Assembly (NCBI GenBank): GCA_022747635.1
Contig: JAKTNV010000004.1
Coordinates: forward strand, 87,794,552 to 87,858,551
Direction: 5' to 3'
DNA length: 64,000 bases
DNA from: Hetaerina americana
Lineage: Eukaryota; Arthropoda; Insecta; Odonata; Calopterygidae
The position numbers and the translations under genes were made by a program. This document shows positions 35,816 to 48,240 of this stretch, in pieces (position 1 is the stretch's first letter; each line of letters begins with the position of its first letter). The notes below the pieces were generated by a model. That model did no database searches. It worked only from the letters and a program-made list of their open reading frames with translations, and was not told where the DNA came from.

Positions 35816-38800
35816 TCTGTGAAAGTAATAAAATGAGCTGCAATATTAAAATATTCCCTGCATAATACTCATAATCTTCAGTGTATAAAATCATGAAAAT
35901 TAAAAGAAATCTTTCCTATTTTATAAAAATTAGGATCTGGTAAATTTTCCATTTTCCTATAATTAAGTAAAGTAAAAATTAATATATCGAGCTAATACTG
36001 CCTATATTTTTATTCCTAAAAATATTTTCTTTTTAATCATTATTAAACCAAAAATATTCTCCGGTATCATTCTGTATACATTATCTTTGAGCTTTATTCG
36101 TACTTGTTGGCAACTTCTAGAAATATATTTCGTAATAAGAAATCTTGTTTGTCAAAATAAGTTATTGTGTTCATAGACTCTCAGCTGATAAAAAAAATTG
36201 AAATTGCTGGGAAGCAGTGAATTTTGGTGCTGATTTCACAAAATTTATGCATTCCCGCAAATTTCTATTGGCTGAAGAACTCTTTGAACATCCACTTTCA
36301 AAGGCACGGTTTTATGTTCGCCAAATTACGTAATTAAGAATTTATAGGAGAAATATTTTCTACCTATTGAGTATTATTTCTATTTCTAAACATCTAATAT
36401 ACATCGCTCTCCTTTGGGATAAATTTGGGCTAATGATTTTATGGAAAGAGTAGGTTATGGTCAAAAGTTCCCATAGAGTTAGTGTTGGGGTTGGAGGAAA
36501 TTTTCGACCAAAATAACTTTTGTGATCGACCAGTGGATTGCGAACGACCTTTAAGCAAGCCCATTTGACCTACCTGTGCACTGTACCCGACTGTTTCGGC
36601 AGTTTGCCTGATTGTGAAACCTTGGTGTCATTAACAGAATTAGCGCTGACCTCCCTTAACTAATTTTTTCACCTTAACTACGTCAACCAATCGATCACAG
36701 CTTGTCCTTTAATCGTCCTTGACCCTCCCGCGTTGGAGTCCTCAGATTGGTCGTAGTTCTTAGTTCACACTCATGGCCCATCTTCATAAACTGAAATCTA
36801 ATATCGTAGTGTACTCGTATTTTCTCGCAGTGGGATTGAGACTATTTATCATCTTTATTCCGTTATCAGCAAATAAAACATGGGTTCCATTCGGGCTGGA
36901 AAAAAGTATTTTCAAAGATGACGGTGATTGTATACCAATGGGGCCGCGATGCTTTTGCAGCCTTGGAAAACTCTTTTCTTTTCGCTTGCCTTCAAAGCTA
37001 AAGAAAACTTTTCTAATGTTTTTTATTCTCTACTTTGTGATTCTCTTTTATAACACTTATATTTTTATACAAAAAGAGTTAAAACTCATACACATTTCAC
37101 TAACAGAAAACTGAAGCCTAAGCCGAAAAACTGTCAAAATATGCAATGGAGATACTCGTGTTATTAATGAAAATTTTCTTTAATTCATATCAATTATTCT
37201 GAACTCCTTCGTACCCATAAGATTTTTCTGGCAAATATTTCCCTGAATAATTACTAATGAGGGAATACAAGCTTTCGTCAATCTGTTGAACAAATTATTG
37301 AAAAAATGAAATTTAAGAAAAGTTGAGTTCGAGTTCACTTACCGTACTTTTTTTTTGGTTTTCCTGAACAAATATGAATATCTCAGGCCCAAACAATCTG
37401 ATAAAGGTCGTGCAGTGACAATCCTAGTGTAATAGGCTGTGGATTGATGAGGTGCTATATTATAATATATGGCATACATATAATGCACAATGTGTTCAAT
37501 TTCTGCCGTAGAATTCCCGGCAGGTGTAGCTGAAAATGTGTTCTCCTAAGCAAGTTACCACTTTTAGTAAGGTTTTCAAGTCTCGAAAAACATTTGTTTA
37601 GCTATTTGCTCAGGCTTAATAGAAATTAACTTAAGACCTCCCTCAAATAAAATATTTAATGAGTACTTCAAACCAGGCTCCCAACATCTACAGATGGTAG
37701 ACACCTACTCTGATATTCCTTCTTTCCTTTGTTTCCCCTTTCATCAAAATTCTAATGTCATTGTTAACTTAACTGCATAAGTTTTAATTTTTAACTCTCA
37801 TGCAATCTAGTGAAACTGCTGACTACAAAGTATAATAAATATCTTGTGGAATCCTGGAATTCAATTGCAAGCATACGCATTATGTGCATTTATAGGAAGC
37901 TCTAAGAGGAACCAAATGTTCATTAAGTCTGCTCATAATTTACTATTCTGTAAATGTGCTGGCTACATTTTACTTGGACTTAATAATGGGTAAGAGTGCC
38001 AATAATTCGAATTTTTCCCTAGATATCTCATGAAGGATATTAAAATATAAGGCATATTGCCTATAAATTTTGATTAATATAAATCTCTTTCTCAATTTTA
38101 AGGTCATATAAATTATAAAAATACTTTGTTCATAAAATTTAATGTGCCATTCCTACCATTTTAAATTTTTTGCCAATGCATCTTCATTATTAAAACTACC
38201 TATTTTATAGCGACGCACAATTTCTTGCGAGTGAGTTAAACTATTTTACATAAAAATGATGAAGTGGTACGACGCACCATTTTTTAATTGATGGCTTAAA
38301 AGATTATTCACCAATTAAAATAGATCGTGATTTTTGAGAGTGAGAAACGGTATACTTGTGTAATTTGGACAGTAGTTGTCTTTTTTATCATTATTGTTGT
38401 TGTTGTTTTAGAAATATACATTCAAAAATCATCTTAACCACTCTTATCCATTATTATCGTCTAGTTATCCCCTGCAGGATTTTTACTCATAAAATTAAAT
38501 GAAACATATTGCATTTAGGTTGTAACGAAGAAGTGCAATACACCCTAGAATATCGAAAGACTTAAAAGAATCTAGATTTATATTTGTTTCATTATTGAGA
38601 GTTTAGACTATTGCTGGAATATATTTGCTGATTGCTGGGATAAAACCTAATACATATAGCAGTTAGACCATCTAACCAGTTAGATCTGCACCATCGCACA
38701 GATCATATATCTTTTGAAAGAGGGTAAGTAAATGTAGTGATATTTGTATTGGTTAACCAACATTCCAAGTAGAACCGTCCTTTCGATTTCCTCCTTCGAA

Positions 38801-39235
38801 TTCCAATCGGAACGTTGCGGGGAGACCTACTTTTGAGTTCATAAAATTATCCCAATCATTTTAAGAATATTTAATCATTTAATTACATGTTTTTATCAAT
38901 TGTTTAAAATACTGCTACTTTTCTTTTTTGGATAATTGACCAAAAACAGGGTGTGCGCGTATAGTTTTGCTTATGCCTGAAGGGTATTGATCAAGCCTGA
39001 ATGGTTCATAACCTTCAGAAAGCTTCTGTCGTAAAATGAATCGGCAGAAAAAATTAGTAAATAATTAGTTTTTAAATGAGAGTTTCTTCGTTTTATATCC
39101 GAGTTATTTTTTTCTTTTAGAGGCCCTCGTTTCTTTTGTTCGCGCGTTCCGTTTCCCTCGTTGGCCGAGTTTCTCCAATTAAATTAGAAGACCGTAATTA
39201 ATTTTTTTTCTAGAATGCATGACTTTGCCTATGAG
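35813..39235. other. AT-rich non-coding stretch
   Basis: No recognised gene. The 113-codon frame at 36773-37114 (+) is hydrophobic and unlike any family I know. A short (GTT)n lies near 38393-38407. Confidence 0.5.
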
Positions 39236-39239
39236 CGCA

Positions 39240-39950
39240 CATATTAAAAATCAGGGCGAGGGAAGGGAGGGGGAGCGGAGACGCCGTGGAAAGACGTGAG
39301 GTCCGAGAATGGTGGAGAGATGGGAAGACGAGGGGCGGAGCGGGGAAATATCTACTTATGAACGGGGATACGGATTCCGATAAAGGAGTGGAGATAGATA
39401 GTGTGTGTGTGTATGTGTGTGTCAGGGTCTGTGTGTATGTGTGCGGAGGGTGGGGTTGATGCGGGGTGGGCACGGAAGAGGCAGGTGGGGAATGGGGAGG
39501 ATTCAGTGCCGAGGCGGAGAGAGGAAGAGACAGAGAGAGGGGAGGGTCGGGGGGAGGGCGAGAGGTACGCAAGGGGGTGGAAGAGGAGGGCGGTAAGGGG
39601 GTGAGCGCGGGCCGGGCGGGACGGGGGCCGATGGGGGTTAGAGGGGTAGTACCGCATTGCGGGGGTGGAACTTCGGCTGCTGCCAGTCCGAGAGAGAGAC
39701 AGAGAAGGGAGGAAGAAGAGAGCGAGGTAGAGAGGCGCGGAATGGGAGAGAGAGGAAGGGGATGGAAGTGAAGAGAAAGGTGCAGAAGAGAAGGCAAGGG
39801 CGGATGGGGTAGCATGGAGATAGAATAGTTGTTGGGGAATGGGAGGGAGGAAGAAGACATTTTTAGTCTGCTGCGAAATGGGGTTTGTGTGTGGGATGTG
39901 GCGTGCGAATTTGAGGAGAGAAAGTATGCTAGGGTGGTGAGGTTTTCGGT
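39240..39950. other. GC-rich purine-biased island 11 with GAGA motifs
   Basis: Strongly G+A-rich on the + strand, with GAGAGAGAC (near 39690), GGGAGAGAGAGG (near 39745) and CpG-bearing GCGCGGGCCGGGCGGGACGG (near 39605). A TG-rich array lies at 39398-39443. The 216-codon minus-strand frame (39210-39860) is Ser/Pro/Leu low-complexity and is not called. GAGAG-type repeats are the known binding motif of GAGA factor and CLAMP in insects; any role here is inference. Confidence 0.6.
39398..39443. repeat. Imperfect (TG)n array
   Basis: TGTGTGTGTGTATGTGTGTG followed by CAGGGTC and another TGTGTGTATGTGTG block. It lies inside the purine-rich island. Confidence 0.85.
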
Positions 39951-40047
39951 TTTATATATAAATATATATGTATGTATTTATACATATATTGTGTGTATAT
40001 AAGTTTATACATATATATGTGTACACATATGTATGTATGTATGTATG

Positions 40048-40120
<73 letters not shown>
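39951..40120. repeat. Compound AT/GTAT microsatellite
   Basis: Imperfect TATA/TGTA sequence leads into (GTAT)5 at 40031-40050 and then an uninterrupted (TA)n of about 33 units at 40054-40120. It sits exactly between two GC-rich islands. Confidence 0.95.
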
Positions 40121-40123
<3 letters not shown>

Positions 40124-40134
40124 ATTATTTAGGG

Positions 40135-40620
40135 GTTGGAACGAAGAGGGAGGAGGAAAGGATGGATTCTGAATTCTCCTCTTTCCTTCCCTCCCTTTAA
40201 CCCCAGGAAAGGGGTTAACCATCTCCCCTTCCAACGCTCCCTCCCGCCTGTCTTCCCCATACCCCACCTCCCCTCAACTCCCATCGCTCCCCAGGAGTGG
40301 TGGGGTCCCGGAAGACGACAATGGCGGAGGATTTGGTGGCGGAGGAGGAGTTGTGAGAAGAAGAGGTTTGCCCTTTTATACTGGAGGGGGTGGTCGGAGA
40401 TTCGGGTGTTGGGGGGAATGCGGAGATGAGCGGGAGTGGTGGTTATGGTGGAGGGGCAGGAGGAATTAAGGGGGTTGGGTGTGTGGCGAGGATTTGGACG
40501 AACTCGAGAGGTGAAGAGTGCTCTGAGGGTTGTTGCAATGGCGGACGAGGGTTGGGAGGCTTGGCAGCGAAGGGAAGGGGGCGAGGCAAGTGAAGGTTGC
40601 TCTGGAATGTCATTTCATCG
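40135..40620. other. GC-rich island 12 with pyrimidine-to-purine switch
   Basis: C+T-rich on the + strand at about 40170-40300 (CCTCCCTTTAACCCC, CCATCGCTCCCC), then G-rich to about 40600 (GGGGTGGTCGGAG, GGAGGGGCAGGAGG). No domain is recognisable in any frame. Confidence 0.6.
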
Positions 40621-41815
40621 CCGAAAAAACTCAATCTGTGAACGTGATAATTATTTCTTTTTTCCGTGTTTTTCCACTTACGTATTTTAGAGGGATTTAA
40701 TGGTTGATGTTCTCATGTTCGCTAATACAGCAGTAATATCTATGCCTTCTTTATTTCTGTCAATGAAGCGTTATCTTATGAGTCATACTTCTGAGTAAGT
40801 ACTGAACGGACAATGGCTTCAATTCGTTTGAATGAAGTGGTAAAGAAAAACTCGCTGAAATCCATTCGATCAATCTGTACTCATCATCTATAGGAAAATG
40901 AAATTTAACCATTAATAAAACTGTGGATCTTTTGATAAGTTAGATGCCCTACCGTCATTTTTAAATTAAATGTTTTCCTTAAATTAAATGGAATTTCCAA
41001 GTTTACCTACACTGGAAAATTTTTCGATTATAAATAACTGAGATCTTTCTCCGCAAAGGTCAGAATGAATCCAGAGAATTTCAGGTTTTAGGAATGGAAC
41101 GTAAATTACTAATGGAAATCATGAGTGAGTGCAACTTCATGAGCACATAGTGAGCAAAGGGATCTGGATTCTTAAGCTCATCTCGTTACGAGCCACAAGG
41201 GTGTCAAGACAACGGTTATTTTGAAAACGTTCCAGTGGAATCACGAATAGCTTTGTTAAATCATTTTAACTATTCCAAATCGTAGCTAAATGGGTAACTG
41301 TTATTATATAGCTACCATGAATGTTTAATTTGATCAAAGAATGCCAATCATAGGGGTTGACTTGTGTTTAAGGATACGAGGCACTGCAGACATTACGGGA
41401 TATTTAAGGTGAATGCCGATATTTGAAAGTTGAAAAATAACAACTTCGTAAGTTTTACCGATTTTTATTTACAGCGACCAGTTTTGTTGAACAGTTCGAA
41501 TCATCTGTTACAAATTACAGTATTTTTATCATAAAAATAGACATGAATATGGTGTGATCATGTACCATAGAATTCGTGAATGACGAAGTTATATTTTATC
41601 ATACGTACGAAGAAGATAGTTTAAACTAAAAAAGTATGGAACTTTTAAATTTGCGGGAGCGAACGTGTAAATTATGTCCATCCTCATCAAGGAGAAGGTA
41701 AACATTCATTCATCACCTGTTCATACCTATTCAAATCCTTACAGAGCGCGCTTCACCAATAAAGTGCAGGCCTCCAACAAATATTCAACTCGCTAAGTGG
41801 AGATGAAGGAGTTGC
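40621..41815. other. AT-rich non-coding stretch
   Basis: Nothing recognised. Confidence 0.5.
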
Positions 41816-41819
41816 GGTA

Positions 41820-42130
41820 GAGCTCCCTTCTTCCCTCCCTATGAAAACTAGGCCTTACCTACCCGTGCCGCTACCCCAAACTAAAGCTCATTAGATGGGA
41901 GTGTGGGACAGGGGGTCGCGGTGGGACTAAAGGGGCAACGGGGCAGAGAGAGGAGTAATTTGAATGAAAAAGTCCCGGAAGGAGGCCTCCAAAAGTTTTC
42001 GACTGACGCTCGTGCGCTGGATGGAGAAGGTTGTCTCCACGGGCGAGGTGAAGGGAGAGGTAAAGACGGGGAAAAACTTCGCCATTCTTGTCCGCTACCG
42101 ACCACACTCGACTCTGAGGTCTTCCTCTCG
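41820..42130. other. GC-rich island 13
   Basis: A short island: a C+T-rich left edge, then G-rich (GGGGGTCGCGGTGGG near 41910) with CpGs. Overlapping frames on both strands have no domain. Confidence 0.5.
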
Positions 42131-43500
42131 TATCCTTTGCTGGATTTTAGTGTATCTAATCATACCCAGAGTAAAAATGTGGTCTACGAGGATTCGTAAT
42201 AAAATAAGGATCACTTTATATTATTTGAGGCCATCGAATTACATTGGGTAGGTTACTAAACCACTGACTGGAAGATTCCTGTCCGATTTTAAGGGAATGC
42301 CCTCGACTTCCTTGAGTTATGCACAAGCTGCGAAAGCAACTGTGCCAAATAGCAAATAGAAACATACCCTGATGCGTAAATTTCACACGCCGTTCACGGC
42401 TTATTTTCAACCTGCTACCCTCACCTTTTGAACCCGCCTTCGAACTGACAACACTGTTTTAAAAATATTTTTGGTATAAATGTTTAGGGTGAGTGAAATG
42501 CGATATAGATATAAAGGACAGCATTTGGTTTAGCTTGCAAATATTGTTTCCAAAAATATCCTCTTGAGCCATGATGTTGCGCAAGGAAAGTCGTGCGTGA
42601 AAAAGATAAATGTGGTTTGACTCGCAATAAATATAAGATCTAGACCATTTGAGATACACAAAAGAAAATGAGCCATCAAAATGGGGGTTCTTCAATTTTT
42701 TTCAACATGGAAAATGGGCAGAAGATGGGGAAATATCAAATGCAGCAGTAAATAATAAAAAAGTAAATGGGATAGTTTGGACTTTCGTTAAGACTCTAAG
42801 GACGTAATACAAGTTAGGGTTCTAAAAGGGTGACCGAGAGGATGATAAGTAAACCAAGTAAAGAGGAGTGGAGGAAAGAAAATAAAAAGAGACTTAAGAG
42901 AATTAGTATTTATGAGGGAGTAAAGAGTGGATGCCTGAAGTTTAATCTTTAAACTGAGATAGTAATCAAGTGCTAAGTTGAACACAGTAATTTAAATTAA
43001 CGTAGTGGATTGCATTAATGGTTTTTAAAGACGGAGATAAGAGTACGTCTCAATGAGCGATGTTTAGACACATTTCCTCATGTCCATCCGGAGTAGGTAT
43101 GCATAGGTGAAACCTAAGCTTCGAGCGTCCCAGTGGTCACATGAGGATCAGCGGAATTCAGAAATTATATTTGCTAATAAGTGGCGGTGATTATAGTTAA
43201 AATTCAAAGTAGAAGATCGTAGCAGTGCTTAACTTCAAAGAGTGATATCCAATTCCTCTGTGTCATGCAGTCGGGCCATTACTTTTTCCAGGTAATGAAT
43301 GAGGAGTCGAATTTAACAGCGGTTCTTTGGGAATCCAAAGTGATCGAATTTGAGCAATGCATTTCAACGACGAATCTTATAGGCAGGGTTATAGAGTTTC
43401 TAATTTTTAAAATAAAAACTAAAAAAATTCGCAACCCTTGGTATAGAACTTACGCCTATTCACTTGAGGTTCACGAACTTATGTGCAATACAAAATACTT
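42131..43500. other. AT-rich non-coding stretch left of the second mariner
   Basis: No recognised gene. The 82-codon frame at 43265-43513 (+) runs into the mariner relic and is not recognisable. The missing left end of that mariner should fall near 43375-43500. Confidence 0.45.
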
Positions 43501-43509
43501 CATTACCAA

Positions 43510-44504
43510 TTAATTGGCCAGAGTTCCCTTCAAAGTAGTCTCCTCACCGACGTATACACGTAAACAAATCTCAACAGTGTTTCCTTTTTTTGAAACGGTC
43601 CTGGAAGGCTTCTTCCGGGTTTGCTCATACGCTCCTACATCAAATTTTCTCTCTGAAGTGGTGGCAAAACTTTTTCCTTTGAGCGGGGTTTTAAGTTTAG
43701 GGAACAGAGAAAACTCACATGGGACCAGGTGTGGTGAGTGGCGTGGGTGGGGAAGCACAGTGGTCTTGTTTTTGGCTAAAAACTCGAGTTATGAGAGACG
43801 AATGAACCGGCGCGTTGTCGCGGAAGAAAAACCCCTCGCCGCTCCTCCAAATTTAAGGCTGTTTTCGCCTGATTCTCTCTCTTAGGCGTTTCCTAGCTCC
43901 AGGTAGTATTCCCCGTTGACTGCCTGGTCTTTAGGTAGGCATTTGGGATGCAGAGCCACCTTTTCCTCGAACAAACTAGTCGAGCTTTTTTGGGGCGTGA
44001 AGTTTGCACTTTTTTCGATATCATATCCGTAAACCCATAACATATCACCTGTTAAAATACTGGACAGGTAGACTTCATCTTCTTTAGCTCGATTAAACAG
44101 TTCCTGACTGACTTGAACTCGTGGTTTTTCTGGTCTGCTGTCGTCAGACGAAGCACGAATTTGGCGGCGATTCAATGCATCCTCAACTTTTCAGTCAGGA
44201 TTTTATAGTACGAACTAATCGAGATGTTACAACTTTCTGCAGGTTAATTGACAGTAAAGCGTAGATTTTAACGAACGAAACGTTCACTTTCTCGATTTGG
44301 GGGTCATCAGTCGACATTGATGATCTTCCGGAACGCTCGCCGTAATTCACTGATTCCGACTCCTTTTTGAACCGGTTAAACCACTCATAACACGTGGTAC
44401 ATTACAAAACACCTTCACCATTGGTAATTAGCAAAATCTTTTCCATGAATTCAGGGTTCCACGCAGAATTTCACAGAACAACGCTGCTCGTTCAAAGAGC
44501 TCAT
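43510..44504 (-). pseudogene. Mariner transposase, second lineage, disrupted
   Basis: The relic starts at the ATG at 44504 (MSSLNEQRCSVKFCV), the position and style of a mariner N-terminus. It continues over stops and frameshifts: CYEWFNRFKKESESVNYGER followed by SGRSSMSTDD (the HTH/linker signature), then QVSQELFNRAKEDEVYLSS and ILTGDMLWVYGYD. The first catalytic Asp is kept (44044-44046). The second lies in FRDNAPVHSS (43817-43819), though the preceding His is Arg. After another frame change, HSPHLVPCEFSLFPKLK has Glu (43714-43716) where the third Asp is expected. About 30 residues usually found between the first two catalytic motifs appear to be missing. The gene is non-functional. Confidence 0.88.
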
Positions 44505-44679
44505 TTCCGTAGATTCGATTTTTCGCCGTACTCCTAAACACCACTTCACATAATCGGCCACAACTTATCAACAAAACAAATTATTAATAGAATGATTGAA
44601 ACCGGTTATTTTGGAAGTTTTTGTGGATAAAATGCATTCAGTAAATTAAAAAATAACCAACTGGAGGCGCGCTATTTAA

Positions 44680-44709
44680 AAAGTTCGGGAACCTTTTGAG
44701 CAGACCTCG
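44680..44709 (-). repeat. Terminal inverted repeat (5' end) of the second mariner
   Basis: On the minus strand it reads CGAGGTCTGCTCAAAAGGTT and then CCCGAAC, adjoining the TA at 44710-44711. No partner was found near 43400-43500. Confidence 0.8.
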
Positions 44710-44711
44710 TA

Positions 44712-46665
44712 CCTGAAAACCTAAGCGACGGATATTCTGATTAAGAGGGCCTCATTTGAAGCTGATGTTAGGAGAGAAAAAATGGCCCCCCTTATTAAAA
44801 TTTAACAAGCCTGCTTAGTTTGGTGCAAGATACTATCAAATTAGCCTTTAGGGTGATTAATATTGTCGGATAATTATCTACCTATAAGCGGAAAGCTCAG
44901 GTAAGGCGAATAGATTTTCAAAACTATATCCACTCGATGCCTCCCTGAAGTTATCCACAATAACGTTAATAGAAGAGAAATTTACTTGAAAAATATTTGT
45001 AGTTTCCTTAACTAAATTTCAGAATTGGTTAGAGGCAGGTTATACGTAAATAGGTTGAGTTATAACGTATTTTTTTCAGCTAACTAATAGCTCAGTTTTG
45101 ATTATATTTCTGTAAACTTTGTTAAAATAACGTGTTTATACTCTTAGAGAAAACCAAGCATGAAGTTTGTAACTTTGGAAATAAATTCATCTGGCATTAG
45201 AGGGATACCGTAATATTGATAATTGGCTGGTACTGTGAGACAGAAGCAGTGAGGAAACTTCAACCTCCTCAAGAAGCGTCTGTATTATTTAGAGAAATAT
45301 GCCTAACCGTTCGTCTGTCTTATTAATGAACACTATGAGAAATGGACTGGTTTTGGACTAAATTTTCACCGGGTTGGACATAATTGTCGAGTTATATAGG
45401 GAATTTACTAAAAAAAATAATTCTAATGCGATTTAACTGAAATTTGAACAATTTTATTGGGGCCAAACTAAACAGTTATAGCATATTAAATTAAATTTAA
45501 CTGATTTTATTTTTAAAAATTTTTTGGAATATATCATAACATAACATCAATTATCTATTCAAAACATTCTTTGAATTGAGTAAGTGATTGAAATTAATCG
45601 CGCAACTCACAAGTAACTGACATGTATTCACACGCAGCTCATATGCAATCAAATTTTCATTTCTTCACAGAATAGCTCAGTAACTTATAACACATTTCCA
45701 TATGCTTAATGGAATTCACGAACAATTTTTTTATAATCATTTATTACGGCAAGCGATGTCCAAAGTAATTTTTTTGTCCTTATAATTTTTGCAAAGCATT
45801 TACATTTAATTTACTTTAATGATGCTACCTGTCTAGAGTATATTAAATTACGTAAAGTATCCGCAACTTCTAATTTTTAAGAACATGATTGATTACTAAA
45901 CATTTCCTGCTGTTCGTGTACAAATCAGTACACGCGCAGTAAGTTCAAACAGGATATTGAATAAAATATTTGTTTTAGAAATTTAATTTTGTAGTAATAA
46001 ATACTGCCTTCTCGCTTTACCTAAGTACCTGAAAAAGTACACATTCAGTCCTTCGCATTCCATTGTACGCTTCACTTTGGAGCACCAATATAAGTAACCA
46101 TCATGAATATACCACGGCTAGAAGATGATTCGTTATTTTTAATATTAATTGATATCCTATAACACTGCAAATTGACTCCGTAACTCACTGTAGTAGCATA
46201 AGGCACTTTCTCTCTGGATAAATTTAATTTTGAATCCAGTTTTACCTATTTTGAACTCGATATTTGGAAGTTTATCCAAAAAATAATTAAAATGGTGGAC
46301 TATTAGCAATTTCGAAACCATATATTCGTTGATATGAGTCACTGTGGCAAATTTAAATCAATTAAAAATATGAATTCGATTGAAGCAAGCTTTAACCATA
46401 GCGTATATGTATATTCCCAGAGGTAACTGCAATATGTAGTGGCATTATAAATCGGTTCTCCTAATCAAGATTGTGTTAATTCTTCTATTTTATATTTATG
46501 TAGGTATAGACAAGACTGTAATTTGAAATAAGATAAGTGAATCACAAGCAATAACTTCGGAATATTTTCATTGAGTATAAAAGAAAGCATGAGAGTATCG
46601 AGGTAGTCATAGCGTCAGTTTTTTTCCTTCGATGCCCAAAGCTCGAACTATGTATCAGTCGGCTA
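44712..46665. other. AT-rich non-coding stretch
   Basis: Nothing recognised. Confidence 0.5.
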
Positions 46666-46681
46666 TATGTGTCTGTATGTG

Positions 46682-46688
<7 letters not shown>

Positions 46689-46758
<70 letters not shown>
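46689..46758. repeat. (AT)35 microsatellite
   Basis: Uninterrupted 70-bp array, preceded by GTCTGTATGTGTGTGTAC. Similar in length to the arrays at 35.7 and 40.1 kb. Confidence 0.98.
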
Positions 46759-46759
<1 letters not shown>

Positions 46760-46762
<3 letters not shown>

Positions 46763-47570
46763 CGAAATGCGGTGTAATAAGGGACTGCATTAGAGGACAG
46801 AAATGATGGTTTAATAGGTAATTAATCTTCTCGTGCCTGATTCTATGACACCGAGTGGTTCAAAGCCTACATGTGGTCATATCGCAACAGATTGGTTAAA
46901 TAAAAATACATATCCTCACAAAATTAACACTATTGCAGGCAAAATAACAAAATTTCGGAATACACTTGAATTTTCACTTATCTTAATCTACAAGTTTACA
47001 GTTCCCTAAGAAATTAGGGCTGGCTCAAAGTTTTTGCTCAGATGAAGGTTAGCAGGGCATATTATTGCCGCTGAAATTTATGACCAATTTACTGGTGTAA
47101 GGATGTTAAGTATAATTTTAATGAAAAAACCGATGGATAGGTCAAATAAATATAGATACAAAACATTGTTCAGAGCCCTACGAAACGGTGCCATTTTACC
47201 GTATGGTTAAAATAGCTTATCATATTGTTCGTTCTCTCCTTGCTAATGGTCTGTTGGAGCAGTTTATTACAATTTTATCTCGTGAAAAGTGTTATTTCAT
47301 TAATTTTGTGGAATTGATTTTTAAATTTTGGTTTCCGAATTACATTTAATTTGATATGGAGCAAAAAAATTACTCGCGGGTTTTACAAATGAATGGCAGT
47401 CAGACTTTTTTATTTTATGAACTCGCGATAGATAATTCTGGATAATAATACGGATGTACTGTGGTTATTCAATGCGTTCCTCTTCCTTGAAATGACCGCT
47501 TTAGCTTCGTGCATGCAAAAATTAGATATTCGGCAACAGTGTCATAAAACCAACTGCACTTTCTATTCCA
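46760..47570. other. AT-rich non-coding stretch
   Basis: Nothing recognised. Confidence 0.5.
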
Positions 47571-47574
47571 GCGA

Positions 47575-48140
47575 GCAGTCGAAGCTAGAAAAGAGACCTA
47601 GCTCAAGTGCGAGGAAGATGCGGTGGTCGGAGCCGAGATAGGAAGGCGAGATGTTACGATAAAAAAATTTGGCGTTGAGAGAATAGGGCCAAGGATTGTA
47701 TGAGAAACATTGGAGAATAAGGAGGGGGAAACGACTGAGCGCTGATGGAGCCTAGTGCATAAGAGGGAACAGGAAATGGGATCGAGGAGGATTGCGGAGG
47801 GACAACGGGATTGTAAATGAAGAGACATGGGAAAGGAGTTGAAGGGCTTGAATGTGAATATGGTGCTGGGAAACCTGGGGGGTTGGAATGGGTGGCCTCA
47901 GAGGGTGTGACCATCCCCCTACCCCCAGTAGAGGGGAGGATCAGGGAGATGGGATCCGCGTGGATGCGTAGTCTTGAGGAGGAGGTATGCCGTTGGGGTG
48001 AGGGCTAAGATTAGGGTTAAGCAGCGAGGGTTTGAACATGCTTCGGCCGGTGCGAACGAAAGTCACCACGTGGCGGAATTGGAGGGATGTCGACCGCTTA
48101 CCCATTTCCTTGTTACGCCAAATCCGTGTCGCCAGCAGCA
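47575..48140. other. GC-rich purine-biased island 14
   Basis: G+A-rich on the + strand (GGAGGGGGAAACGAC, GGGGAGGATCAGGGAG) with CpGs towards the right. The 88-codon frame at 47974-48240 (+) runs out of the island; its last residues include VLIATDKFKDSLAP (48175-48216), which resembles the N-terminus of bacterial-type glycerate kinases. That is too short to call a gene. Confidence 0.5.
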
Positions 48141-48240
48141 AATGATATTTCCTTCGCTATTTTTTTCCGGGGAGGTTCTGATTGCAACGGACAAATTTAA
48201 GGATAGTTTGGCTCCAAATTCCCAGAGATCATTTACATAA

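Larger units (their letters stand above)
43500..44709 (-). mobile_element. Mariner-family transposon relic, second lineage
   Basis: A minus-strand element whose 5' end is clear: on the minus strand it begins CGAGGTCTGCTCAAAAGGTT immediately inside a TA (44710-44711), a mariner-type terminal repeat. The interior encodes a degraded mariner transposase ending at about 43510. I could not find a matching inverted repeat at the other end, so that terminus is either strongly decayed or deleted, and the start coordinate is approximate. Sequence and termini differ from the copy at 9690-10969, so two mariner lineages are present. Confidence 0.88.

Noticed and set aside
36773..37114. 113-codon hydrophobic + frame
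   Set aside because: The hydrophobicity reflects T-rich codons. No known membrane-protein family fits.
39210..39860. 216-codon minus-strand open frame
   Set aside because: Mirror of the purine-rich island. The product is Ser/Pro/His/Thr simple sequence (including the translated TG array).
43376..43405. Possible left terminal repeat of the second mariner (TATAGGCAGGG...)
   Set aside because: It matches the known right end at only about chance level, so the left end is reported as not found.
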